This document shows positions 42,160 through 50,732 of a stretch of 64,000 bases of DNA, piece after piece. The notes under the pieces were generated by a model. The model was not told the origin of the DNA. It did no database searches and saw only the letters and a program-made list of their open reading frames with translations. The position numbers were made by a program, and so were the translations under genes. The stretch is from Thiomonas sp. FB-6 (GTDB lineage Bacteria; Pseudomonadota; Gammaproteobacteria; Burkholderiales; Burkholderiaceae_C), in the NCBI RefSeq assembly GCF_000377645.1, contig NZ_KB898472.1, positions 1 to 64,000 on the forward strand, written 5' to 3'. Position 1 is the stretch's first letter, and each line of letters begins with the position of its first letter.

Positions 42160-42684
42160 ATGCTCAGCGAAGACGGCAAGAACATGTACGTGTCGTGGGA
42201 CGAATACCACGCCCTGATCGAAAAGCTCGCGCTGAAGATCCACAAATCGGGCTGGGAATTCGACCAGATCCTCTGCCTGGCGCGCGGCGGCACGCGCCCG
42301 GGCGACGTGCTGTCGCGCGTGTTCGACCGTCCGCTGGCGATCATGTCCACGAGTTCCTACGCCTCGGGCGCGAATGCCGAGCGTTCGCGCGTGGAGATCG
42401 CGCACTACATCACCATGCCCCGCGGCGAGCTCAGCGGGCGCGTGCTGCTGGTCGATGACCTGGCCGATTCCGGCGAGACGCTGCGCGCCGTGGCCGACCG
42501 CCTGCGCGCCGGACCGTTGAACATCACCGAGCTGCGCACCGCGGTGATCTGGGTGAAGGGCATTTCCACCGTGCTGCCCGACTATTACGTGGAAATGCTG
42601 CCCTCCAGCCCGTGGATCCACCAGCCCTTCGAGGAATACGACACGCTGCGCCCGGCCAAGCTGGCCGAGCGCTGGAAGTTCTAG
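42160..42684 (+). CDS. Type I phosphoribosyltransferase (purine-salvage-like)
   Basis: A 174-residue type I phosphoribosyltransferase. The PRPP-binding loop VLLVDDLADSGETL is near residues 102-115 and a ARGGTRPGDVLSR loop is near 42-54. The likely substrate is a purine base (hypoxanthine/guanine/xanthine), consistent with purA 59 bases upstream, but base specificity cannot be read. The start is ATG 42160, with AGAGG about 4 bases upstream; ATG 42184 is an alternative. Convergent with the potassium-channel gene 25 bases away. Confidence 0.88.
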   Translation: MLSEDGKNMYVSWDEYHALIEKLALKIHKSGWEFDQILCLARGGTRPGDVLSRVFDRPLAIMSTSSYASGANAERSRVEIAHYITMPRGELSGRVLLVDDLADSGETLRAVADRLRAGPLNITELRTAVIWVKGISTVLPDYYVEMLPSSPWIHQPFEEYDTLRPAKLAERWKF

Positions 42685-42709
42685 GCCCGGCCCGCTCGGC
42701 GCGGCCCGC

Positions 42710-43576
42710 TCAACGCGGCCCGCGGCGGGGCTTGGCGCGCGCGGTCCTGCGCACGCGCGGCGATGCCGCCGCCTCGGGCGGCGCGGGGATGCCGGCCGCG
42801 GATTGCAGCGAGGCGATCTGCCCGCGCAGTTCCCCCAGATCGGCGCGCAGGGCCTTCATGTCGCGGTAGATCTCGTGCTGCAGGCGCCGTTCGCCTTCGC
42901 CGATCAGGAAGGCCGCCACCGAGGCCGTCACCAGCGAGAACACCGCGTAGCCGACCACCACCACCAGCACCGCCAGCAGGCGCGACGAGGTCGCGGTGGG
43001 CACGATGTCGCCGTAGCCGATGGTGGCCGCGGTGGTGAAGGCCAGCCAGAGCCCGTCGTCGAAGGTGTGCGCGGTGGGCTCGAGCCAGTAGAAGCCCAGC
43101 CCCGCCAGCAGCACCGCGCCGGTGCCCAGCGCGAAGGCATAGGCCACGGCGTTGGCCGCCACCATGCGCCGCAGCCCGCTGAGCATGCGGGCGAACACCA
43201 GGCCCACGAAGGCGGCGCGCGCCAGGCGCACCAGCGGGATCCATTCGCTGTCCAGGCCCATCAGCGCAAGGCCCGAAGCGAGCACGATGAACAGGTTCAG
43301 CCAGTTGTACAGCAGGTAGCGCAGGCGCTGGCGGCCGAGCATCAGCATGGCCGCGGTCTCCAGCGCGAAGGCGCCGAAGATCAGCGCGTCCATCACCACG
43401 CCCAGCCCGCGCAGCGGATGCCCGGGCTGCAATTCCTCGAGGTAGAAGGAGGGAACGGCCAGCAGCGCGATGCCGATCATCAGGGGGTGCAGGCGCTTTT
43501 CCAGCGCGTACACGCGCGCCGGTTCGCCCGGCGGCGCGCCGTTGAGCCCCATCCAGAACACCAGGTCCAGCGCCAT
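42710..43576 (-). CDS. Voltage-gated-like potassium ion channel
   Basis: A 288-residue protein with six predicted helices: an S1-S4-like region with arginines (RLARAAFVGLVFARMLSGLRR) and a pore region carrying the potassium selectivity filter TIGYGD near residue 180. A short C-terminal coiled segment and an Arg/Ala tail follow. It has no RCK or cyclic nucleotide domain. The ATG at 43576 is chosen because the family starts near here (MALDLVFWMGLNG). It lies downstream of the CbiX-YbiB gene on the same strand, 110 bases away. Confidence 0.85.
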   Translation of the reverse strand: MALDLVFWMGLNGAPPGEPARVYALEKRLHPLMIGIALLAVPSFYLEELQPGHPLRGLGVVMDALIFGAFALETAAMLMLGRQRLRYLLYNWLNLFIVLASGLALMGLDSEWIPLVRLARAAFVGLVFARMLSGLRRMVAANAVAYAFALGTGAVLLAGLGFYWLEPTAHTFDDGLWLAFTTAATIGYGDIVPTATSSRLLAVLVVVVGYAVFSLVTASVAAFLIGEGERRLQHEIYRDMKALRADLGELRGQIASLQSAAGIPAPPEAAASPRVRRTARAKPRRGPR

Positions 43577-43686
43577 CGCCGCTTCTTCCCGTCCGCTTCC
43601 TTCTGTCCGCCTACTGCGCCCTGGCGGGATTGTGCCCCGGCGCGGGTGGAGTGCGGCAGCGCGAAACGCGCGTGGCGTGCCCGAGA

Positions 43687-45057
43687 TCAAGCGGAGGCGA
43701 TTTCTCCGGGGCTCCCGGCACGGCCCAGCTGCGCGAACAGCGTCTCGATGCGCTGCAACTGGGCCTGCAGGGCCTGCGGCGGCGGCTCACGCCCCTCGAG
43801 TACGTCGCGCGTCCACGCCAGCGTGTCGGCGGGGCTTTGCGCCGCGGCCCGCGCGCGCAGCGCCACGGCCTCGTCGCCGGGGGGCGCCTCGTCGGCCTCG
43901 CTGTGCACGCATCCCTGGGCGTCCACCCGCAGCCACTGCGAGGGGCGCTCCGGATGGGCCGGCACCTCGCCCTCGCAGCCGCGCGAGATCAGCGCCGGCT
44001 GGCGCAGCGCGCCCAGCACGTGGGTCATGCGCGGCGCGTAATCCGCGTGGGTGTAGCTGGCCAGCAGCAGGCTGGGTCCGCGCAGCGGTGCCAGCAGCTT
44101 GGCCACCGCGTGGGCGCTGTTGCGCACGCCCAGCTCCTCGCGCCAGCGCAGCACCCGGCGCAGCTCGGGGCTGAGCTGCTCCAGGTCCAGGTACACGGCG
44201 TCGCCGCGCTCCAGCGCCTGCGCGGCCTGCTCGCGCCCGTCGGCCACCGGCAGGCTCAGCGCGCTCCACAGCGGCAGCGTGTGCGCGCGCCCGTCCGGCT
44301 GCTGCGCGCCCAGCACCAGCACCGGCACGCCGCGGCGCCTCAGCAGCTCGGCCAGCAGCGGCACCTGGTTGGGCAGGCGCCGCGTGCCGTTGAGGCTGCT
44401 CAGGCACACCGCCGCGCGCGAGGTCGGCAGCGCGGGCACGGCGTCCAGCACCGCGCGGGTGAAGCCTTCCAGTTCCTCGGCGCTTTCCGATTTCATGCGC
44501 AAGGCCACCAGCGCGGCGCCCGCCTGGGCGTCGCCGAGCTGGCCTTGCAGCAGCCACTCCATCAGCGTGCGCGCCTGGCCGGACTCGAGGTCGCGGCTGC
44601 CGCGCGGGCCGCGGCTCAGCGCATGCAGCCACGGGAGCACCTGCGTGCGCGCGGGTGGCGTGGAAGGGGCGGGCAGGGTGTCGAGGCCCTGCAGCGCATG
44701 CCGGGCCAGGGCCTGGATCACCAGCTCGCTGTCGCCGGCGGCCGGAAGCAGCTCCACGCGCATGCCGGGATGGAGCTCGTGCACACGCCGCAGTTCCTGG
44801 GTGACGTCGCGCTCCAGGTGGGCGCCGGTGCCCAGGAACAAGGGCACCAGGCACAGCTGCTCGCAGCCTTCGCGCGCGGCGCCCTCCAGCGCCTGGCCCA
44901 GCGAGGGTTCCATGGCTTCCAGGAAACACAGGGCCACGTCGGCGTCCGGGCGCATCGTGCGCAACGCGGCAAGCACCGACTGGAAGGGTTCGGCCCATTG
45001 CGGGCGCCGGGATCCGTGGGCGAGCAGAAGCAGGCGGGCAGGGCGGGAAGCTTGCAT
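43687..45057 (-). CDS. Fusion of CbiX-type sirohydrochlorin chelatase domain and YbiB/TrpD2-like domain
   Basis: A 456-residue protein. Residues about 5-122 are a CbiX/SirB-type chelatase domain (LLAHGSRRPQWAEPFQSVL with catalytic His, and PLFLGTGAHLERDV with the second His). Residues about 135-450 match the TrpD2/YbiB family: QARTLMEWLLQGQLGDAQAGAALVALRMK, SLNGTRRLPN in place of the TrpD GTGGD motif, LGVRNSAHAVAKLL, and ALRQPALISRGCEGEVP. YbiB is related to anthranilate phosphoribosyltransferase but binds nucleic acid and lacks that activity. Elsewhere the two are separate genes. The frame continues without a stop across the join. What the fusion does is unknown. It is read against the GT2 gene, divergent with a 168-base gap. 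Confidence 0.85.
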   Translation of the reverse strand: MQASRPARLLLLAHGSRRPQWAEPFQSVLAALRTMRPDADVALCFLEAMEPSLGQALEGAAREGCEQLCLVPLFLGTGAHLERDVTQELRRVHELHPGMRVELLPAAGDSELVIQALARHALQGLDTLPAPSTPPARTQVLPWLHALSRGPRGSRDLESGQARTLMEWLLQGQLGDAQAGAALVALRMKSESAEELEGFTRAVLDAVPALPTSRAAVCLSSLNGTRRLPNQVPLLAELLRRRGVPVLVLGAQQPDGRAHTLPLWSALSLPVADGREQAAQALERGDAVYLDLEQLSPELRRVLRWREELGVRNSAHAVAKLLAPLRGPSLLLASYTHADYAPRMTHVLGALRQPALISRGCEGEVPAHPERPSQWLRVDAQGCVHSEADEAPPGDEAVALRARAAAQSPADTLAWTRDVLEGREPPPQALQAQLQRIETLFAQLGRAGSPGEIASA

Positions 45058-45154
45058 GGGGGATGACGCGTCGAGGGTTCCACCCGCCATTGTGCGCGGC
45101 AACATCACACTGCGGCAGGTCAATGCCGGCGGATCCATGTGAGGCAGAATGTCG

Positions 45155-45171
45155 AAACGTAGCAAAACGTA
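45155..45171. promoter_or_regulatory. Two direct AAACGTA repeats upstream of the glycosyltransferase
   Basis: AAACGTA occurs at 45155-45161 and 45165-45171, ten bases apart (one helical turn), inside the 168-base divergent gap between the CbiX fusion and the glycosyltransferase. This is the form of a direct-repeat regulator site. The regulator is unknown. Confidence 0.4.
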
Positions 45172-45225
45172 ACTATCGATTCGGGAACACGGCCGGGGGG
45201 CATGCGTGAAACCAAGGAGTCCATC

Positions 45226-46548
45226 ATGCGTTTGTCTTCCGCGGCCGGGCGCGAGCCGGCCGACCTGCTGCTGGCCGGAGCGCTGCTGCTGGCAGTAGGC
45301 CTGCTGTTCTATCTCGGGCTGGCGCGCCATGCCCTTGAACCGCTGCTGCTCGCGCTGCATCGCGAAGGCTGGCGGCGCATCGTGCTGGAGCCGGCGCTGG
45401 TGCTCGGCTACCTGGGGCTGGGCCTGAGCGCGCTGCGCGTGGCGCTGTGGGCCGCGTACCGGCCGGTGGCGTGCGCCTCGCACGCCGAGGCTCCGATGCT
45501 CACCGTGGTCATTCCCGCCTACAACGAAGGGGCGATGGTGGCGCGTTCCATCGATTCGGTGGCGGGCGCGGACTATCCGCCCGGGCGCCTGCAGGTGCTG
45601 GCGGTGGACGACGGCAGCCGCGACGACACCTGGGAGCACATGCAGCGCGCCGCCGCGCGCCACCCGGGCATCGTGCGCACCCTGCGATTCGCGGCCAACC
45701 GCGGCAAGCGTGCCGCGCTGGCCGCTGGCTTCCGCGAGGCGCGCGGGGAGGTGTTGGTGACCATCGACTCGGACAGCGTGATCGAGCCCGGCACGCTGCT
45801 GGCCATGGTCGCGCCCTTCCGCGATGCGCGCGTGGGCGCGGTGGCCGGGCGCGTGGCGGTGCTCAACCGCTTCCAGGGCCTGATTCCGCGCATGCTGCAC
45901 GTGCGCTACGCGCTGAGTTTCGATTTCCTGCGCGCCGCCCAATCCACGCTGGGCAACGTGGTGTGCTGCCCGGGCGCGCTGTCGGCCTACCGCGCCAGCG
46001 CGGTGCGCCGCGCGCTGCCGGCCTGGCTCGACCAGCGCTTTCTCGGCCAGCCTTGCACCATCGGCGAGGATCGGGCGATGACCAACCACATGTTCGAACT
46101 GGGCTACGACGTGCGCTACCAGAGCAATGCGGTGGTGCACACGATGGCTCCCACCAGCTACCGCGGCCTGTGCAGGATGTTCCTGCGCTGGAGCCGCAGC
46201 CAGTTGCGCGAGGACTGGCGCCTGCTGGGCCTGCTCGGCTCGCGCCCGCTGCCGGCACGCCTGGTGGCGGGCCTGGAACTGCTCGCCACCGACCTGGGCT
46301 ACGTGTTCGGGCTGGGGGCGCTGGCGCTGGCCGCGCACGCCGCCGTCGGCGAGCCGAGGGTGCTGGGCTACATGGCCGCGGCGGTGGCGCTGGGCGCGGC
46401 CCCCGGCGCGCTGTACTTCCTGCGCATGGAGCGCTCCATGGAATGGCTGTACGGCCTGGCCTACGGCTACTTCTCGGCGCTCGCGCTGTTCTGGATCATG
46501 CCCTACGCGGCCGTCACGGTGCGTGCCAGGGGCTGGCTGACGCGTTGA
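45226..46548 (+). CDS. Processive family-2 glycosyltransferase (NodC/hyaluronan-synthase-like)
   Basis: A 440-residue membrane glycosyltransferase. Two N-terminal helices precede a GT2 domain with VVIPAYNEG near residue 90, the DSDS (DxD-type) motif near 185, GED near 277 and FLRWSRSQLRED, which matches the QxxRW-type product motif in NodC and hyaluronan synthases. Three or more helices close the protein. This pattern is typical of enzymes making beta-linked polysaccharide chains. No other polysaccharide genes surround it, so the product is unknown. ATG 45226 has AAGGAG six bases upstream. The last 35 bases overlap the convergent IclR gene. Confidence 0.83.
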   Translation: MRLSSAAGREPADLLLAGALLLAVGLLFYLGLARHALEPLLLALHREGWRRIVLEPALVLGYLGLGLSALRVALWAAYRPVACASHAEAPMLTVVIPAYNEGAMVARSIDSVAGADYPPGRLQVLAVDDGSRDDTWEHMQRAAARHPGIVRTLRFAANRGKRAALAAGFREARGEVLVTIDSDSVIEPGTLLAMVAPFRDARVGAVAGRVAVLNRFQGLIPRMLHVRYALSFDFLRAAQSTLGNVVCCPGALSAYRASAVRRALPAWLDQRFLGQPCTIGEDRAMTNHMFELGYDVRYQSNAVVHTMAPTSYRGLCRMFLRWSRSQLREDWRLLGLLGSRPLPARLVAGLELLATDLGYVFGLGALALAAHAAVGEPRVLGYMAAAVALGAAPGALYFLRMERSMEWLYGLAYGYFSALALFWIMPYAAVTVRARGWLTR

Positions 46549-47323
46549 GGGCGGCGCCCAGGCGCCGCGACAGCAGCTGGGCATAGGAGCGCAGGGTCTG
46601 CGCCAGCGGGCCGCCGGGGTCGGAGTCGAAGGCCGGCGTGGGGCCGATGAGGGTCAGCGCCAGCACCATGTGGCCGCGCTGGTCGAACACGGGCGCCGAC
46701 ATCGCGCTGATGCCGGGCAGCAGGCCGTCCACGCTCAGGCTCACGCCCTCGGCGCGTACGCGCGCCAGCTCGGCCTCGAACTCCGGATCCGGCGCGCTCT
46801 GGCCGGGCACCTCGCGCAGGCGCTCGCGAGCGTGGAAGGCGGCGAAGGCCTTGCCAGTGGCCGTGTTGCGCAGGCTGGTCACGGTGCCCGGGCGCATGCG
46901 CACGTGCACCGCGCTGGGCGCTTCCTCGATGCGCACGATGGTCGGCCCGTGGTTGCCCCACAGCGCGATGGCGGCGCTCTGCGCGGTGGCCTGCGCGAGT
47001 TCCACCAGCACGGGCTCGGCCAGGCGCACGGGGTCGTATTGCTGCAAGCTGATCAGGCCCAGCTCCATGGCCAGCGGCCCCAGGCCGTAGCGGCCGGTGG
47101 AGTCCTGGTCGATGAGTCCGAGCTTGCCGAAGCTGACCAGGTAAGGGTGCGCCTTGCCCGGGGCCATGTCGGCGGCCTGCGCCAGTTCCTTCAGGGACAG
47201 CGCGCGTCCATGGTCGGCGAGGGCGCGCAACAGGCGCCCGCCCACCTCGATGCTCTGGATGCCTCGCGAGCCGCGCGCGGGGGCGTCCTCGTCGGAATCG
47301 GGTTTATACCTATGCTGATTCAT
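46514..47323 (-). CDS. IclR-family transcription regulator
   Basis: A 269-residue regulator: an N-terminal winged helix-turn-helix (residues about 22-85; LSLKELAQAADMAPGKAHPYLVSF) and a C-terminal effector-binding IclR domain (residues about 100-255). It faces the monooxygenase gene across a 116-base gap, which contains an AT-rich segment and two GATTCATT direct repeats (47317-47324 and 47351-47358) that may be operator or promoter elements. It probably controls the monooxygenase-DUF2783-Liv block, inferred from position. Confidence 0.92.
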   Translation of the reverse strand: MNQHRYKPDSDEDAPARGSRGIQSIEVGGRLLRALADHGRALSLKELAQAADMAPGKAHPYLVSFGKLGLIDQDSTGRYGLGPLAMELGLISLQQYDPVRLAEPVLVELAQATAQSAAIALWGNHGPTIVRIEEAPSAVHVRMRPGTVTSLRNTATGKAFAAFHARERLREVPGQSAPDPEFEAELARVRAEGVSLSVDGLLPGISAMSAPVFDQRGHMVLALTLIGPTPAFDSDPGGPLAQTLRSYAQLLSRRLGAALNASASPWHAP

Positions 47324-47358
47324 TAGGGATTGACTAAGCTGCGTTCAACAGATTCATT
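47317..47358. promoter_or_regulatory. Divergent promoter region with two GATTCATT repeats
   Basis: The gap between the iclR-like gene and the monooxygenase is AT-richer than its surroundings. Two GATTCATT copies lie at 47317-47324 (overlapping the IclR start codon) and 47351-47358, spaced 34 bases apart. A candidate operator for the IclR protein; no experimental or consensus support. Confidence 0.35.
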
Positions 47359-47439
47359 TCAAAACATTCTTCGGGTTTTGTCCATCGGCGCCGCCCCTCA
47401 GCGATGGCACGATGGCTCCGAAATCAGCGCGGCGCATCC

Positions 47440-49107
47440 ATGGCACTCGGTTACGTGCATCCCCATTTCGCGGCCCGCGTCCCTCCCCGCCGGGAGCCGG
47501 GCGCGCGCCATCCCCTGGTCATCGTCGGTGCCGGCCCCATCGGGCTGGCCGCCGCCATCGACTGCGCGCAGCAGGGCCTGGACGTGGTCCTGCTGGACGA
47601 CGACGACAGCGTCAGCGTGGGTTCGCGCGGCCTGTGCTACGCCAAGCGCAGCCTGGAAGTCCTCGAGCGCCTGGGCGCCGGCGAGGCGGTGCTCCACAAG
47701 GGCGTGACCTGGAACACCGGGCGCGTGTTCCACCGCGAGCGCGAGGTCTACAGTTTCGAACTGCTGCCCGAGCCGGGGCACGAGATGCCCGGCATGGTCA
47801 ACCTGCAGCAGTACTACCTGGAACAGTACCTGGTGGAGCGCGCGCAGCAGCTTCCCGGCATTTCGCTGTGCTGGAAGAACCGCGTCGAGGGCATCGAGCA
47901 GGACGCCGAGGGTGTGCGCCTGCGCGTGGCCGGGCCGCAGGGCGAGTACACCTTGCTGGCCGACTGGGTGATCGCCGCCGACGGCGCGCGCAGCCCCTTG
48001 CGCAAGATGCTGGGGCTGGACGCCGAGGGCAAGGTGTTCAACGATCGTTTCCTGATCGCCGACGTGTCCATGCACGCCAGCTTCCCGGCGGAGCGCTGGT
48101 TCTGGTTCGACCCGCCCTTCCACCCGGGCCAGTCCGTGCTGCTGCACCGACAGGCCGACGAGGTCTGGCGCATCGACTTCCAGCTCGGCGCCGCCGCCGA
48201 CCCCGAGCTCGAACGCCAGCCCGAGCGGGTGATCCCGCGCATCCGCGCGATGCTCGACCACCAGGGCTACCACGACGTGGACTTCGACCTCGAATGGGTC
48301 AGCGTGTACACCTTCCAGTGCCGGCGCATGCGCAGTTTGCGCAACGCGCGGGTGCTGTTCGCCGGCGACGCCGCGCACCAGGTCTCGCCCTTCGGCGCAC
48401 GCGGCGCCAACTCGGGGCTGCAGGACGTGGACAACCTGGCCTGGAAGCTGGCGCTGGTCCTGCGCGGCCTGGCGCCCGAGTCCCTGCTGGACAGCTACGA
48501 CGCCGAGCGCTCGGCCGCGGCCGACGACAACATCGGCAACTCCACGCGCTCCACCGATTTCATCACCCCCAAGACCGAGGCGGCACGCCGCTACCGCGAG
48601 GCCACGCTGCAATTGGCGGTGCACCACCCCTTCGCGCGCGCGCTGGTGAACTCCGGGCGCCTGTCCACCCCCACCCATCTGTGGGATTCGGCGTTGAACA
48701 CGCCCGATGCCGACCGCTTCGACTGCATGCTGCGCCCCGGCTCGCCGCTGGCGGATGCCCCGGTGGAACGCGAGGGGCGCGCCGACTGGCTGCTGCGCCA
48801 CACCGGCGGCGGCTTCACGCTGCTGCTGTTCACCGACCGCGCCGAGAGCCTGCGGGAGACGGTGCAGGCGCTGCGCGAACTGGGCGAGGGGCCGCTGGCG
48901 CCGCGCCTGGTGGTGCTGGCCGAGCAGCCGGGGCAGCTGGAGGGCGTGCAGGTGCTGCACGACGCGCAGCACCTGGCCGCCGAACGCTGCGACGCGCGCG
49001 AGGGCACGGCCTACCTGATCCGCCCCGACCAGCATGTGGCGGCGCGTTGGCGCCGCGTGGACGCGCCCCTGGTGCGTGCCGCGCTGGCGCGCGCGACCGG
49101 GCATTGA
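47440..49107 (+). CDS. FAD-dependent aromatic-ring monooxygenase (MhpA/PheA-like)
   Basis: A 555-residue class A flavoprotein monooxygenase. The FAD motif VIVGAGPIGLAAA lies at residues about 28-40, the middle DGARSPLRKML motif near 180 and the second FAD motif FAGDAAHQVSPFGARGANSGLQD near 306-328. A C-terminal thioredoxin-like domain of about 150 residues is present. This arrangement is found in enzymes that hydroxylate hydroxylated aromatic acids. ATG 47440 (MALGYVHPHF) is taken because the family starts here; ATG 47404 is possible. Followed by DUF2783 and an ABC importer, suggesting one catabolic unit. Confidence 0.87.
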   Translation: MALGYVHPHFAARVPPRREPGARHPLVIVGAGPIGLAAAIDCAQQGLDVVLLDDDDSVSVGSRGLCYAKRSLEVLERLGAGEAVLHKGVTWNTGRVFHREREVYSFELLPEPGHEMPGMVNLQQYYLEQYLVERAQQLPGISLCWKNRVEGIEQDAEGVRLRVAGPQGEYTLLADWVIAADGARSPLRKMLGLDAEGKVFNDRFLIADVSMHASFPAERWFWFDPPFHPGQSVLLHRQADEVWRIDFQLGAAADPELERQPERVIPRIRAMLDHQGYHDVDFDLEWVSVYTFQCRRMRSLRNARVLFAGDAAHQVSPFGARGANSGLQDVDNLAWKLALVLRGLAPESLLDSYDAERSAAADDNIGNSTRSTDFITPKTEAARRYREATLQLAVHHPFARALVNSGRLSTPTHLWDSALNTPDADRFDCMLRPGSPLADAPVEREGRADWLLRHTGGGFTLLLFTDRAESLRETVQALRELGEGPLAPRLVVLAEQPGQLEGVQVLHDAQHLAAERCDAREGTAYLIRPDQHVAARWRRVDAPLVRAALARATGH

Positions 49108-49179
49108 GCCGGTGGGAATCGGCCCCGCCCCCGCGTAGCGTTGCACCCAGCTATTCTTCGATTCGTTTGGTATTCACCC

Positions 49180-49404
49180 ATGGAACTCGTGCTCCAAGCC
49201 CATTTCCACGATCCGGCCTCGCCCAGCCCCTACGAGCACGTGGCGGCCGATGCCTTCTACGCCGAACTGCTGGCGGCGCACGAAGGCCTGGACGCCGCCG
49301 CGTCGGCGATGCTCGATGCGCGCATGGTGCTGCTGCTGGCCAACCACGTGGGCGACCTGGGCGTGCTGCGCCAGGCCCTGCTCCTGGCGCGCGAGCCTTC
49401 GTGA
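49180..49404 (+). CDS. DUF2783 protein
   Basis: A 74-residue protein matching DUF2783: DAFYAELLAAHEGLDAAASAMLDARMVLLLANHVGDLGVLRQAL. The function of the family is unknown; it is usually encoded beside flavin monooxygenases as here (72 bases after it). It may help that enzyme or its assembly. Confidence 0.85.
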   Translation: MELVLQAHFHDPASPSPYEHVAADAFYAELLAAHEGLDAAASAMLDARMVLLLANHVGDLGVLRQALLLAREPS

Positions 49405-49508
49405 AGCCACCCCCATCGTTTGCAGCGCGGCGGCCGCGAGGCCCGCGCGAACCCAGTCGTCCCGCATGCGCGCGCGCAGCGGGGCTTTCACCCCGGAGGA
49501 GACCTTTC

Positions 49509-50660
49509 ATGAAAACCGTCCATCTCGTGCTCGCCGCCGCCGTCGGTCTGGCCTGCGCAACCAGCGCCCAAGCCGACGTCAAGATCGGCGTGGTGCTGTC
49601 CCAGACCGGCCCGGCCGCATCGCTGGGCATTCCCGAAAAGAAGACCGTCGAGCTGTTCCCCAAGCAGATCGACGGCCAGAAGATCGAGTACATCTTCAAG
49701 GATGACGCCTCCGATCCGACCACCGCGGTGAAGGCGACCAAGGAACTCATCGACAGCGACAAGGTCGACCTCGTGATCGGCTCGTCGATCACGCCGAATT
49801 CGATGGCCATGCTCGACGTCATCGGTGCCGGCAAGACCCCGAACATCTCGCTGGCCGCGGGCCGCCCCATCGTGTTCCCGGTCACCGGCAACCGCGTGTG
49901 GGCCTTCAACACCCCGCAGACCACGGGTCTGATGGCGCGCGCCGTGGTGAAGAACCTGGTGGCCGAAAAGGTGAAGAGCGTGGCCTTCATCGGTTTCGAC
50001 GACGCCTACGGCGAGGACTGGTGGAACAATTTCTCCAAGGACGCGAAGGCCGCGGGCATCCAGGTCGTGGCCAGCGAGCGCTTCAACCGCACCGCGACCT
50101 CGGTGACCGGGCAGATCCTGCACATCCTGTCGGCCAAGCCGCAGGCGGTGCTGATCGCCGCCTCCGGAACCCCGGCCGCGCTGCCCGAGCGTGAGCTCAA
50201 GAAGGTCGGCTACAAGGGCCAGATCTACCAGACCCACGGCGTGGCCAACCCCGACTTCCTGCGCGTGTGCGGCGCCGACTGCAACGGCACCATCGTGCCG
50301 GTGTCGCCGGGCGTGGTGGCCGAGCAACTGCCCGCGGACAGCCCCATCAAGGCCTCGGCGATGAAATTCGCCACCGCCTACGAGGGCGCCTACGGCAAGA
50401 ACTCGCTGTCGCAGTTCAGCGCCAACGCCTGGGATGCCATCACGCTGCTGGAGCACGCGCTGCCGGTGGCGCTCAAGCACGCCAAGCCCGAGGACACGGT
50501 GGCCTTCCGCGCCGCGCTGCGCAACGCCCTGGAGGGCCTGAAGGACATTCCCGGCGCCGACGGCATCTACTCCATGAGCCCGACCGACCACAACGGCCTG
50601 GACGACCGCGCCGTGGCGCTCACGCGCATCGAGAACGGCACCTGGAAGCTGATGAAGTAA
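49509..50660 (+). CDS. Periplasmic substrate-binding protein of branched-chain/aromatic-acid-type ABC importer
   Basis: A 383-residue type I solute-binding protein with a cleavable signal peptide (residues 1-22, ending ATSAQA) and a Leu/Ile/Val-binding-like fold (VKIGVVLSQTGPAASLG, DDASDPTTAVKATKELI). Its ligand may be a branched-chain amino acid or aromatic/carboxylic acid; genes next to it favour the latter. GGAGGAGA lies just upstream of the ATG. A nine-base-stem hairpin follows five bases after its stop, before the first permease gene. Confidence 0.93.
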   Translation: MKTVHLVLAAAVGLACATSAQADVKIGVVLSQTGPAASLGIPEKKTVELFPKQIDGQKIEYIFKDDASDPTTAVKATKELIDSDKVDLVIGSSITPNSMAMLDVIGAGKTPNISLAAGRPIVFPVTGNRVWAFNTPQTTGLMARAVVKNLVAEKVKSVAFIGFDDAYGEDWWNNFSKDAKAAGIQVVASERFNRTATSVTGQILHILSAKPQAVLIAASGTPAALPERELKKVGYKGQIYQTHGVANPDFLRVCGADCNGTIVPVSPGVVAEQLPADSPIKASAMKFATAYEGAYGKNSLSQFSANAWDAITLLEHALPVALKHAKPEDTVAFRAALRNALEGLKDIPGADGIYSMSPTDHNGLDDRAVALTRIENGTWKLMK

Positions 50661-50664
50661 GGGC

Positions 50665-50686
50665 CTTCGGGCCGCCAGGCCCGAAG
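50665..50686 (+). promoter_or_regulatory. Intercistronic hairpin after the binding-protein gene
   Basis: CTTCGGGCC (50665-50673) and GGCCCGAAG (50678-50686) form a perfect nine-base stem with a four-base loop, starting five bases after the stop codon. Such hairpins in transport operons commonly stabilise the upstream mRNA and give more binding protein than permease. Confidence 0.65.
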
Positions 50687-50732
50687 CTCCAAGCCCGGAC
50701 GCCACGCCTGAACCGCCACGCCTGATCGCACC

